Shown piece by piece: positions 49,601 to 55,087 of a stretch of 64,000 nucleotides of DNA. Under the pieces are notes generated by a model. The model had not been told where the DNA came from. It was given only the letters and a program-made list of their open reading frames with translations, and ran no database searches. Source of the stretch: Ryuthela nishihirai. Taxonomy: Eukaryota; Arthropoda; Arachnida; Araneae; Heptathelidae. Each line of letters begins with the position of its first letter. Position 1 is the first letter of the stretch. Position numbers and translations under genes: made by a program. The DNA is taken from contig JAWZYU010000017.1 of NCBI GenBank assembly GCA_038380435.1, positions 20,397,283 through 20,461,282 of the forward strand, written 5' to 3'.

Positions 49601-52600
49601 CGTCCTCTCCCAGGTTGTTGCCATACATGAACCCGTCGATCGTCAGCACCCAGACAGAAACAGGATTCATCACTAAACACAACAGTGTTCCATTTGTGAC
49701 CACAGTTTGCATGACTTCAGCACCAAGCCAGATGAGCGCTGCAATGGTTTGCAGTAAATGGCAGTCAATGTAACGGTTGCCTAGAGCGCAGGTGTGCCTC
49801 ATGCAACCTTCGGTTTACTATTTGGGTCATTATGGGGACATCCATGGCTGCTAACATATCATCATCCTCAAGCAGCCTGTTGAATATCGCCTGCAATGCT
49901 CTGTGGTGATGAACGAGCATATCAAACAATGCACCTATCAATCTGTGCTGACGTCTGTCGGATGGCACCACTCCCTCTGTGATGCATGCTAGAACCTTCA
50001 TTTTGCCACTGTTGCCAACAGCATCCAACAGTTCGTGCATCCTGATGAACATGGGCAGTGACACAACGTGTAGTCCATCCAGCTTCACATAGGCCTATAA
50101 TTCTTCCTCTCTCAAGAGCATCCAAATGATGATAAACCTGCCAACAATGTGTAACAGGCATTTTCGGCCTTCGCTGAATAATTTCCATGCGGAACCACCT
50201 AATCTCAACCATTTGCACGACTTCCACCTGCATAAACACAATACCATCCCTGTTTCTTCTTGCACCTTTTATCTCTAGAGCCACATGTGTCATTGGCTCT
50301 GGATTATCATTGTTTGCATATCTCAACTGTGCACACCCACCCTTCTATTTGCATGTTTATATGATGTACGTTCTGGGTGGGGCACTTTCAATGTCGAGCA
50401 ACTGTATGTATATTATATTTGACAAGCTCCTGTCAGATATCTGTGGCAAACAGCTGCTTGAGGAGTAAGATATTTTTTATTTATTTATATCATTATTATT
50501 AGATGGTATTTTAAATGTAATATTTTATTTCCTTTTTAGACATTAAATTAAAAAATTATGGGGCATCCCTTTTTGATTGCAATAAGGTGCTTCAAATGGA
50601 TCCAAATAATATTAAAGGTAAGATATTTGCTGAATGTATTTCTCATATTCTGTGCACTTTACAAATTAATAATGTCATTATGTATGTGTCTAGTAATGTA
50701 TCTTGTGATTAATGATGCCACTGTCTCCATGATTTATTTCTTCTTATACTCAGTTTCATAAGTTTGCCTTGATTGAATGTTTTTCAGTTCAATTGATGCA
50801 TGAATTCAAAACTCCATGTCACTAGCATTGACCAAAGCCAACTGTTCAGTTTTTGACTAGTCTGGTTTTCAAGTCAAATGTCTACTATCCAGTTTATACC
50901 TTCAACTGAATGTGATTTGCTAATTTTTTGCACCTTCAGTTTAACCTGACACAAATTTTTTGCTGGAAGTAAATAATGATAAATAATGAAAGACACTTGA
51001 CTTATTTAGTATTCAAATTACCACTTTGAAGTCGTAGTTAGTATATAGTGTCCAGTGAGATGTGTGGAAGATGAAATAAAGCTATGGTTTTTAAAAAAAA
51101 GATCATCCACAAAAATCCGTAGCCATGAAAAATATTCATTGAAGTCAATGAGGTCTGACAATCTTGTTAGTTGAAGTGAGTTTTGAAATTTTCACTTAAA
51201 TTACAGGACCTGTTTGTGACCTGTCAAAAATTACACTGTGTCTAAAACTGAGTCGAGTAATGTAATTAACGAAAAGGAGAGTTATTGCAAGTATCAGCGT
51301 AATTGGAAAAGGCTACTAAAATACATAAAATGGGTAATTTAAACAGAGAGCAATAATGTGAGTGCCTGCAAAGACCTGCTAAAAGTGAATACAAAAAATA
51401 ACAATAAATACCTCCTCAAGCAGCTGCTTGCCACAGAGGTTTGACAGGAGCCTGTGAGTTTATATGCCAGAGTAAAAAGTCTGTGAGGATGGCAGGACCT
51501 CATCAGAAAAACAACACAAACGTACGTGCCTTATCCGGGACTCGAACCCAGGTTCCTTAGATCAGTAGCCAAGTGCGCTAACCACTCGGCCATGGGACAG
51601 CTAAAAGACAATAATGACAAAATAAATAAATAAATAAATATAGGTTCAAGAAACATGTTTAAAACAATTTAAAAAAATTTTGAAAATCTATTATTATTTA
51701 GTTTTTAATAAATAAAGTTTTTTTTAAGGGCATATAAATTTTTTATTCTAAATGTTCAATTAATACATACCAATGCATGTTTTAACTTTTAGTAACAGGG
51801 TGCTCCCAGGAAAAAAAAGGGGTCTTTCCTCCTTTTTTTTTTTCTAGAAGTGCCTCTGTTGAGCATGATAATGCAATAACAAAATATTTTTAGATCATTA
51901 ATTGAATGTGTGCTAAAATAGTTCGTGGGTGCCCATGCTCAATAACACTGCCAGATCATGATTCAATTTTTGTGGGGGTTGGTTCTGGATTTTAAATCAC
52001 AAAATTTGTAAATCAATTTTTGAGGTTTGTTCTATATATTTATACTAAAATTTTTGATCTAAAAGAGCAAAAAAATATTTGGATGAAAGAGATTTCATCC
52101 AAACAATATGCCCATTTTCCTGTAAAATTCGCAACACTACCAGCTGTATCTATACCATCATTTGCCACACACTAGGCTGTTAATGTGTCAACAACATTTA
52201 GTTCTAGATGACATTTTATTTTGGTTCTCAGCTGTCATTAATACAATTTCACTAGTGGCATCAATGTATTAGTACATAATTAGTGCTGTTCTACAACTTG
52301 ACCACTGGAAATTTGCTACTATTTGAAATACTTTCAAAGTGAATGTTGCTAAGCTTTGCAATTTGCCACCAGGGCTATACAACTTTTCTATACACATCTG
52401 TCATTTCTACATGTGTGGGCTCACTTGATCATGAGTTATCACTCTGGAGAAGACTTAATGCTTCATCCTCAATCTAAGTTATTTCATGATATCCTTAGAT
52501 ACCTTTTTTGAGCATTTGTCATTTTTTGTATTTGTAAATTTTTCTCTTGAATGTAATTGATTCTTGCATGTAGCAGTCACTCAATTGGTTACAGCATAGA

Positions 52601-55087
52601 CCTTATTTGTAAACTGTTCATTGGACAGCTCTCAAAGATAATATGAAAGGTGTTGAGGTAACTAATTGGTGATGAGAATATCGATCTGTTTTAATTGAGT
52701 TGAATATCTATTTGACTTGAGATTGTAAAGCTTGAAATTTGCCTTTTGTTTTTAAGTGCTGCAATTGGTTGACTATTAGTTTTCTCAACTACTTTGTTTA
52801 GGCTACAGTTTGATTAAATCCAGAAGCAGATTTGCAGAAAACATAGGCTAAATGATGGCTTATGACCTTCCTCATTGGTTAGGCAAAAAAAATTCTTGTC
52901 AAAATTTGCAGTGGTAGTGATGTCACTGAATGATTGACAGATGAAGTAATTTTTACTGTAGCTAATGCATATGACTAGTAATTTATCTGATGTTTAGGGA
53001 TGCCACTGTCTCATTGATTACTTTCTTTTGCTAAATGAGTTTCAGAATTTTGCATTTTAAATAAATAATTTTTTACTGTCATTGCCAATATCTGTCAATA
53101 CTTGATTTTCTGTAAATGTGTTCAGAATCCACAGTTTACAACACATTGAAATATTTACATTTACCTTCTAGAGTGGGGGATGTGTGTTAACTCAGTCAGT
53201 AGTGCAACATGCTTATAATCTGATATTCCTGGGTTTAATCCAACTGGAAATTTTTTTCACTAACCCCTGTTTTTCCCTCAGTGAGAAAGGGAACACCATT
53301 AGGCTTTGTGCAGCCTTATCCTGTGCATATTAAAGAATGTGTTGAATGGCCTTGACTGAAGGCTTCCATCTGTCTCCTGAAAGCTGTTCAGTGGATCCCC
53401 TTTCCCTACTTTCTCTGAGCTCTTGGGATCTTTGTGACCTGGCCATTTAGCCTATTACAGGGAAAACAAGTGCCATCAGAAGTAAAACAATGCAACCCAT
53501 CTTTAGAGAGTGAAAGAATGTGCTTTGCTTAAATACATAAATTACACATGAAATAAATTTTTAACAAAAATATAAGAACAGAAAATGTACTTTAGATATA
53601 AAGAGGACAAGCTTAATCTCTCAGCTACATCAGTCAATGACTTTTATCAACTTTTAGTTTGTTACAAAAATACATGACCCATAAACACCATCATGTCTAA
53701 TCAATATAGTATCATAATATTTAACAACTGATATATTAAAAGGCAAAGCCAAATTGTTAAAGAACATAGCATATTATAGAATAGGATGAACAGATATTCC
53801 TTTAATCATTGCTACACAACTATATGACTTGCTTTGTAATAACTGCAATTAACAACTAGTCTTTATTTTGTAGTGCTTATTTGCAATTTCTTCAGATTAA
53901 ATGCAAATGATCATTCATTATATTCTGATTTTTTTTAATAAATTTATGAAAAATATGTTAACAGTCATGCTATGATGGCAGTGACTGGGAGATTTGCTCC
54001 AGTCACTGCCAGTTTGTGTTTGTGCAGTGACTGGAACAGTTTTGGAATTGACTGTGAAGGGAAGGAAATTATGGCAAATTGCCTCACACTGCAGTTGGTG
54101 TTTGGAGAGATAATCTTTCCTGGGATATTATATTAATTTGGAAAATTATGTTAACCCTTTAAGTTGGCATTTTAAATTCCTCCTGATTGACCTAATATGG
54201 TTAAACTGTGCAGCTGAAATATGGAGTACACTGTAGTAGGAGTTGTTTTAAGTAGAAATTTCTTGACATTGTGTTTTGTATATGGTCATAGTATCATAAC
54301 TGTAATTCATTCTTACTTTAATAATCCTGAGCCAAATAAGCTGTCAATGAGTACAAGTCTTTTAACCCCTTATGCAGTATTCTTGCCCAAGGGGTTAAAT
54401 TTAATTGTCTAAATCAGGGCTTGACATTTATTAGGATCTAGAATTTATATTACATTTTTTTCTAAATATTTGAACTCTATCTGAATTTTGAATAATGCCT
54501 GAGCATGGCAATATATTTACCTGAGCATGGGACATGTTTCAGCACGTAGTGCAAAACAATAAACATGGCAGCAACTGATAAATAATTCTGGATTTTATGT
54601 TATTTAGGCACTTTATGTCTATATGTGTACATTTTATAACTACAATGTATTTATTGCTAAACAAAAACATAATTTTGAGTTTGAGCATTATTGTATGTTT
54701 TACTGAGCTATAGACATAGAATGTACACAATGTATTCCCAAATGTATTAACAGATTTTTTTTTGTGAATCATGAATCTATAATTTTTGTGAATCAGAATG
54801 AAATCTGCCATTTCACTCTAATTTAGGAGTGTTCTGGTTCCTCTAGAAAAATACCTTTGTAAATACATCCTAGTGTCCAAATTTTGGAGGTGGCACTTAT
54901 GATGAGGACCATAATTTGTCAAGCCCTGCTCTAAATTCTTTATGATTGCAGTCATTATAGATATATGTTTTTGTATTTAGCACTATTTCGTAGAGGTATT
55001 GCTTATAAAGAAAAAGGAGCACTTATATGGGCATGTAAAGATTTCAGAAAACTTTTGCTGTTAGAACCAGAAAACAAGTTTGCTAAA
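19483..55087 (+). CDS. SPAG1: SPAG1, dynein axonemal assembly factor (nine exons, N-terminal third)
   Basis: Exons 19483-19604, 24873-25032, 26743-26856, 31582-31661, 32767-32870, 39377-39435, 48572-48671, 50540-50617 and 54981-55087 join in frame, each with GT/AG borders and matching phases, into 308 codons. SPAG1 is a cytoplasmic TPR co-chaperone that helps HSP90/HSP70 and R2TP-like complexes preassemble dynein arms. Residues 1-200 match the family's N-terminal region (LDYKYIEKCSN, GEEGVYPHL, EEWKKLQDD). Residues about 205-306 are three TPRs, placed as in the human protein (TPR block 1 near residue 209). Clamp-type residues are present: K-G-N at the first helix, YNNRA in the second TPR, and IKALFRR in the third, so binding of an EEVD tail is predicted. 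The human protein is about 926 residues, so two further TPR blocks and a C-terminal domain are expected to the right. Introns are loaded with transposons. Confidence 0.9.
20649..21866 (-). mobile_element. Tc1-like transposon, family Tc1-B, in SPAG1 intron 1
   Basis: Ends CACTGAGAGACTAGAAGTCA and, inverted on the right, CAAAGAGAGGCCAAAAGTCA. A TA flanks the left end; the right TA is lost. Minus-strand transposase pieces in order: DFERSLIVGVKKMDQA (helix-turn-helix), RMVTTNRQATVYEITANLN, ADGHVRVWCRPCEA with GGGSVMVWSVF, LVARRWIKKHST and WPPQSPDINPLEHLW (third catalytic block), ending VNSMPQYVVALLKA. Several frame breaks make it inactive, but it is almost full-length. Confidence 0.9.
21867..23135. 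other. SPAG1 intron 1 spacer, no gene seen
   Basis: AT-rich, with one small hairpin at 22267-22326 (arms near TAATTTCACTATATCAC). No frame here looks like a protein. Confidence 0.5.
22267..22326. repeat. Imperfect hairpin
   Basis: TAAACTAATTTCACTATATCAC pairs with GTGATATAGTAAAATTAATTTA-type sequence after a 14-base loop, with one or two mismatches. Probably a small palindromic MITE or its remnant. Confidence 0.55.
23136..23302. repeat. Hairpin followed by a 44-bp tandem repeat
   Basis: The hairpin GTATGAATGGATCCAAA with its inverse surrounds an 11-base loop (23136-23182). Then the 44-bp unit beginning GAATATTATAAATAAGGTTT is repeated about 2.7 times to 23302 with almost no divergence, so the array is young or homogenised. 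Confidence 0.8.
23876..24016 (+). other. Unrecognised short reading frame, acidic
   Basis: 46 residues from ATG to TAA: MNASQDWSTEELEENDCEDL, then PLKKAKAFVSLKTNAESF. Acidic patch followed by a basic one, compositionally like a protein C-terminus. I do not recognise it with confidence; the tail of a pogo/Tigger-type transposase is one possibility. No splice border argues for a SPAG1 exon, and it is not needed between exons 1 and 2. Confidence 0.2.
24357..24529. repeat. Long hairpin 340 bp before SPAG1 exon 2
   Basis: Two 72-base arms, nearly perfect inverses (TTGAGCAATAAAATTTCAGAG and its complement are inside them), with a 28-base loop. No coding content. Looks like a foldback MITE without obvious target duplication. 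Confidence 0.85.
24873..25032 (+). CDS. SPAG1: SPAG1 exon 2
   Basis: Acceptor GGGTAG; completes Arg, then SGEEGVYPHLIKFCEHRLQE and later EEWKKLQDDME. Donor GAA/GTAAAT, phase 0. This is the most recognisable N-terminal exon: family members share R-S-G-E-E-G-x-Y-P-x-L and E-E-W-x-K. Confidence 0.92.
25033..26742. other. SPAG1 intron 2, no further gene seen
   Basis: AT-rich. Frames of 60-70 codons occur on both strands without family resemblance. Confidence 0.6.
26743..26856 (+). CDS. SPAG1: SPAG1 exon 3
   Basis: DWVKEINEHET to ISPLKQ, 38 codons. Acceptor TTTTTTTCAG, donor CAA/GTAATT, phase 0. W-V-x-E-I directly follows the D-D-M-E end of exon 2, as in human D-I-x-x-W-V-S-E-I. Confidence 0.9.
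27455..27743. repeat. Exact-style tandem duplication, 144-bp unit
   Basis: The unit starting AACTCTGGTGGGTACCAAAT and ending CACTAAAAGAGTGGGAA occurs at 27456 and again at 27600 with only two or three differences. Segmental tandem duplication within SPAG1 intron 3. Confidence 0.9.
27987..28171 (+). mobile_element. SINE-B copy 2 (tRNA Ser/Leu-like head)
   Basis: GTGGCTGAGTGGTTAGCTCA (A box) and CTGGGTTCTAGCCCCAGG (B box) form the head. The body has GAGGTCCTCCCATCCTCACA, CTGACATGCTCCTGTCAAA and CAGCGGCTTGAGAATATT. The G-x-C-x-GAGTGG head resembles tRNAs with long variable arms, but there is no complete cloverleaf. Confidence 0.85.
28230..28960 (-). mobile_element. Tc1-like transposase remnant (family Tc1-G)
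   Basis: Minus strand: NHPRVTTYEDDQYVALTSR with ELPSPKLATELTSSTQEF (second helix-turn-helix and the R-V-T-T-x-x-x-D segment of Tc1 transposases). Further left the reading continues as VLFTDEFGFSYRTNYE and WAGNKIEGCTNL with stops, the degraded F-S-D-E-S-R-F block. A 20-base hairpin at about 28840-28885 (CCCAAAATTGTCTCC and inverse) lies in the 5' part. No clear ends. Confidence 0.65.
29241..29431 (-). mobile_element. SINE-B copy 3
   Basis: Minus-strand copy: 3' end CCCCTCAAGCAGCTGCATGC on the left, GGAGCCTGTCAGTTTATACG, and at the right the tRNA-like head with CAAGCCCAAG-type decayed B box and an A-box remnant next to CAGCCATGGGG. Confidence 0.8.
29432..31581. other. SPAG1 intron 3 spacer
   Basis: AT-rich, no gene found. 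A 75-base scrap at about 31300-31380 (TGTACTATGGGAGTGAAACT) could encode L-Y-Y-G-S-E-T-W, the motif after the reverse transcriptase domain of RTE-like LINEs, and is probably a LINE fragment. Confidence 0.4.
31582..31661 (+). CDS. SPAG1: SPAG1 exon 4
   Basis: HSEPNEVQNL to KIKSYKEWD, 26 codons plus two bases. Acceptor TTTCCTCAG, strong donor GA/GTAAGT. The Y-x-E-W-D motif is the conserved D-Y-x-E-W-D-K-F of SPAG1. Confidence 0.88.
32767..32870 (+). CDS. SPAG1: SPAG1 exon 5
   Basis: NVEEQLKEIDAENVRETV to FSVHVE. Acceptor TTTCCTCAG, donor GAAG/GTAATT, phase 1. Matches F-D-V-x-x-x-C-L-K-I-D. The last part of the exon and its donor are repeated 57 bp downstream (near 32909-32940). Confidence 0.88.
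32845..32945 (+). repeat. SPAG1: Duplicated end of SPAG1 exon 5 with its donor
   Basis: TCAGTGTGCATGTTGAAG/GTAATTACC occurs at the real exon end and again from about 32911 to 32939. Use of the second donor would keep intron bases that contain an in-frame TAA (GGT-AAT-TAC-CAA-TAA). Confidence 0.85.
33167..33469 (-). mobile_element. SINE-A copy 2 with target-site duplication
   Basis: GTTGTTTTACCTCTGAACAA (3' end) to the tRNA-like head GCTCAGTTGGTAGCATGCC and AGTTCGAGTCCCAGTTGGG (minus strand). Flanked on both sides by the 13-base repeat CCAATGATTCTGA (33154-33166 and 33470-33482), proving retrotransposition. Shorter than copy 1: an internal part of the body is deleted. Confidence 0.9.
33946..35375 (-). 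mobile_element. mariner-type transposon, 1430 bp, nearly full length
   Basis: Ends CAGGGTGTTTCAAAACTCT and its inverse on the right, with TIRs of about 80 bp and a TA on each side. Minus-strand transposase pieces: RLYQQHFPNKRVPNHQIFPH and DTGQERTMSTPDMEDEIL (N-terminal DNA-binding and linker), HMLFSDEASFTREGVFNVH (first/second catalytic block), WFQHDGAPAHFSNDVQDYLN with WIGRGGSVAWPPRLPD and IDFFLWEHTKNLV (later catalytic block). Frameshifts and stops occur, so it is inactive. The D-G-A-P-A-H-F and W-I-G-R-G-G signature separates it from the Tc1 copies in the window. Confidence 0.9.
35523..37620 (+). mobile_element. Scrambled Tc1-like cluster (family Tc1-F)
   Basis: Outer ends are CATTGAAGAGCCAAAACATT and ATAATGTTTTGGCTCTTCAGTG, each next to TA. 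Two more right-type ends lie inside, at about 36703 and 36863. Plus-strand 35870-36240 encodes, with frame breaks, an N-terminal transposase (EFDKGQIVMA, FKKWSEEGKT, RRLSHMVQANRR). 36246-36503 holds the C-terminal half on the minus strand (HPF-type block, QIPQTSIQSSICGLCWNS in a shifted frame). 37070-37620 holds the same C-terminal half on the plus strand. So one family has inserted, inverted and duplicated into itself. Confidence 0.8.
36928..37822. repeat. Inverted repeat of non-element DNA around part of Tc1-F
   Basis: 36928-37066 (TATGGAAGTCTGGAAAGTC ... AAAGTCACAAAAGTAAT) and 37686-37822 are inverse copies, about 137 bp per arm, nearly identical. The left arm lies inside the Tc1-F cluster and the right arm outside it, so the 37067-37620 piece is bracketed by inverted copies of the same flanking DNA. 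Confidence 0.85.
37834..38149. mobile_element. hAT nonautonomous element 1
   Basis: Left end CAGATATGACCAACTTGCAG, right end GGACTGGCCACCTTTG, imperfect TIRs. The 8-bp target duplication GTTTAGAA stands at 37826-37833 and 38150-38157. No transposase. An 8-bp duplication is the hAT hallmark. Confidence 0.8.
38158..38359. mobile_element. hAT nonautonomous element 2
   Basis: Left end CAGGGGTTCTCAACA, right end GTTGTGAACCACTA (about 12 of 15 positions pair). GTTTAGAA duplicates stand at 38150-38157 and 38360-38367, sharing the middle copy with element 1. This is the CAGGGGTTCTCAAC type of hAT end seen widely in animals. Confidence 0.85.
38368..39376. other. Rest of SPAG1 intron 5, no gene seen
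   Basis: Simple A/T-rich sequence with T-tract runs near 38900-38930. No recognisable gene or repeat. Confidence 0.5.
39377..39435 (+). CDS. SPAG1: SPAG1 exon 6
   Basis: Completes Gly, then FSETERKYIAENEKVKGND. Acceptor TTTGTCAG, donor GAT/GTTAGT (a weaker +3 T), phase 0. E-K-x-K-G-N begins the first TPR helix and carries the clamp Lys and Asn. Confidence 0.88.
39580..39985. repeat. SINE-C head-to-head inverted pair 2
   Basis: Left unit (39580-39685, minus strand) and right unit (39868-39985, plus strand) are inverse tRNA-like units. The left B box reads GGGTTCGAAACCC and the right GGATTTGATTCC; both share ACTGGCATATATCTGGGGAG and a TTTTTTCCACAAAAC tail. Tails face outward, spacer about 185 bp. 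Same design as 9319-9657. Confidence 0.75.
40677..43054. mobile_element. Large foldback element, about 2.4 kb
   Basis: Terminal inverted repeats of about 75-105 bp: left GCTATTAGAGGCCCTATATA ... GAGGTTGGCCATCTC ... GCCATGTTTTGTC, and right its inverse GACAAAACGTGGC ... GAGATGGCCAGCCTCTA. Inside are related units of about 300 bp that contain CCCTCTAACGGTGGAAAAA. Two are in plus orientation (around 41070 and 41365) and two inverted (around 41925 and 42430), so the element is roughly palindromic at large scale. A SINE-C unit (42030-42125) sits near its middle, and an (ACAG)n tract is at 42577-42632. No transposase found. Confidence 0.65.
42030..42125 (-). mobile_element. Single SINE-C unit
   Basis: Minus strand: GGTTAGTATGTTCTGGCATA, CTGGAGAGCTGCAGGTTCGA, ATCCTGTATGTCGG, then a TTTTTTTCCCAC tail. 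Solitary, unlike the two foldback pairs. It retains the best B box of the family. Confidence 0.75.
43640..43932 (+). mobile_element. RTE 3'-end fragment
   Basis: Matches the last 290 bp of the RTE copies: CAACCTCCTTTGAGCAGCAT, GGGGGAGACCTAGAATGCAG, GATGTAGCTCAGGA, and a (GATGAT)n tail at the right. Encodes only the RERLRWFGHV-type tail with breaks. Dead-on-arrival 5'-truncated insertion. Confidence 0.88.
43942..44519. mobile_element. MITE with long inverted ends, 578 bp
   Basis: CACTGGTTTCCATAAATTAA and its inverse form TIRs that extend about 160 bp inward (AAGGAAAATCC, AAGCTAACGTCAAAGCTCTA). TA target duplication on both sides, so Tc1/mariner type. The interior is related to the 183-bp tandem array at 14396-15000. 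It lies 10 bp after the RTE fragment's tail. No coding capacity. Confidence 0.88.
44520..45484. other. SPAG1 intron 6 spacer, no gene identified
   Basis: AT-rich. A minus-strand frame of 80 codons at 45113-45355 (rich in Ile, Ser, Thr; STLNIIKQKTTT) is longer than its surroundings suggest but resembles nothing I know. Confidence 0.4.
45485..45789 (-). mobile_element. SINE-A copy 3, lacking the tRNA head
   Basis: GTTGTTTTACCTCTGAGCGAC to GAGATAAATCTCAA, then immediate host DNA. A target-site duplication ACCCTAAATGCACT / ACCCTAAATACACT flanks it, so it was inserted already truncated at the 5' head. Confidence 0.88.
46100..47750 (-). mobile_element. Penelope-like element remnant
   Basis: Minus strand, broken into frames. 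47374-47733 carries the N-terminal segment (IEETIQQLKCDPL, FLPEEIARRCIPPIYP), 47220-47370 a linking piece in another frame, and 46637-47215 the reverse transcriptase. 46150-46400 shows a decayed GIY-YIG-like stretch (KDKYIGKTYRHFTS) with stops. Order and motifs are those of a Penelope-like retroelement. Confidence 0.85.
46637..47215 (-). pseudogene. Penelope reverse transcriptase fragment
   Basis: 192 codons in one frame: HSLDVILLYPSIPV (first Asp block), RVPLGSPLSGLMADIVMRHI, SLYVQYVDDILIFWPH (catalytic Y-V-D-D), DNKLTYLDILITRKN, and YRKPMQITNNIPTDSAHPN. The active-site residues are preserved in this piece. It lacks an upstream start in the same frame and a downstream endonuclease in frame, so it is not functional. 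Confidence 0.85.
48131..48490 (-). mobile_element. SINE-A copy 4, diverged
   Basis: GGTTGTTAAGTTTACCTCTG (3' end), CATCCAGCGTGTTCTTTAAT, GAGATAAATCTCAATCTGG, then a decayed head (GGGGCTCACAATGAG in place of the B box). It stops 80 bp before SPAG1 exon 7. No clear target duplication. Confidence 0.8.
48572..48671 (+). CDS. SPAG1: SPAG1 exon 7 (TPR 1-2)
   Basis: AFKVAEYKEAFMYYSRSIS then TIAAYNNRAQA. Acceptor AAACTTTCAG, donor AA/GTAAGA, phase 1. A-F-x-x-x-x-Y-x-E-A is a TPR first helix; Y-N-N-R-A is the hallmark of clamp-type TPRs. Confidence 0.94.
48938..50404 (-). mobile_element. Tc1-like transposon, family Tc1-C, in SPAG1 intron 7
   Basis: Ends CACTGCATGACATTGAAATTG and, inverted, CAGTTGCTCGACATTGAAAG, with TA on both sides. 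Minus-strand transposase pieces: DALERGRIIGLCEAGWTT with VTAHVHQDARTVGCCWQQW (helix-turn-helix), MKVLACITEGVVPSDRRQHR, CLVMNPVSVWVLTIDGFMYG (shifted F-S-D-E-S-R-F block), QPIFQHDNTRVHIARVSRE and WPAQSPDLSPIEKSV. Full length but broken by several frameshifts. It ends 135 bp before exon 8 of SPAG1. Confidence 0.92.
50424..50472 (+). mobile_element. SINE-B 3' end fragment
   Basis: ACAAGCTCCTGTCAGATATC then GGCAAACAGCTGCTTGAGGA, ending in AT-rich sequence. Only the last 49 bases of the family, 67 bp before SPAG1 exon 8 and 20 bp after Tc1-C. Confidence 0.75.
50540..50617 (+). CDS. SPAG1: SPAG1 exon 8 (TPR 2)
   Basis: Completes Asn, then IKLKNYGASLFDCNKVLQM and DPNNIK. Acceptor CCTTTTTAG, donor AAG/GTAAGA, phase 1. 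The IKL-x-N and D-C-x-K-V-L-x-x-x-P spacing matches SPAG1 TPR 2. Confidence 0.94.
51411..51600 (-). mobile_element. SINE-B copy 4, best preserved
   Basis: On the minus strand: CCATGGCCGAGTGGTTAGCG (A box), CCTGGGTTCGAGTCCCGGAT (B box), then GAGGTCCTGCCATCCTCACA, GGCTCCTGTCAAACCTCTG and GGCAAGCAGCTGCTTGAGGA. The head is close to a Ser/Leu-type tRNA. An (AAAT)n tract follows at 51618-51642. Confidence 0.9.
51643..53171. other. SPAG1 intron 8 spacer
   Basis: No gene. A diverged direct repeat of about 80 bp links 50695-50770 with 52970-53050 (both CTAGTAAT-T-TATCT and GATGCCACTGTCTC), outside any named element. Confidence 0.45.
53172..53499 (+). mobile_element. SINE-A copy 5, diverged, plus orientation
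   Basis: Head AACTCAGTCAGTAGTGCAAC and GGGTTTAATCCAACTGG, body CCTGTGCATATTAAAGAATG and CTTTGTGACCTGGCCATTTA, end CAGAAGTAAAACAATGCAAC. A useful older copy that shows the full order head-body-tail. Confidence 0.85.
53975..54012. repeat. Short hairpin
   Basis: TGGCAGTGACTGG pairs with CCAGTCACTGCCA around a short loop. Confidence 0.7.
54415..54928. mobile_element. hAT nonautonomous element 3, 514 bp
   Basis: Left end CAGGGCTTGACATTTATTAG, right end AATTTGTCAAGCCCTG. The 8-bp duplication GTCTAAAT / CTCTAAAT differs at one base. No transposase. It ends 52 bp before SPAG1 exon 9, within the region expected to hold the branch point. Confidence 0.85.
54981..55087 (+). CDS. SPAG1: SPAG1 exon 9 (TPR 3)
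   Basis: Completes Ala, then LFRRGIAYKEKGALIWACKD and LEPENKFAK. Acceptor TTGTATTTAG, donor AAA/GTAAGA, phase 0. The R-R-x-x-x-Y-K block supplies the last clamp residues. I could not identify the next exon with certainty. Confidence 0.93.

Noticed and set aside
51530..51600. tRNA gene (A and B boxes present) on the minus strand; likewise at 7970-8040, 9560-9630, 42040-42110
   Set aside because: None folds into a full cloverleaf by eye, and each continues into a repeated SINE body, so these are SINE heads, not tRNA genes.
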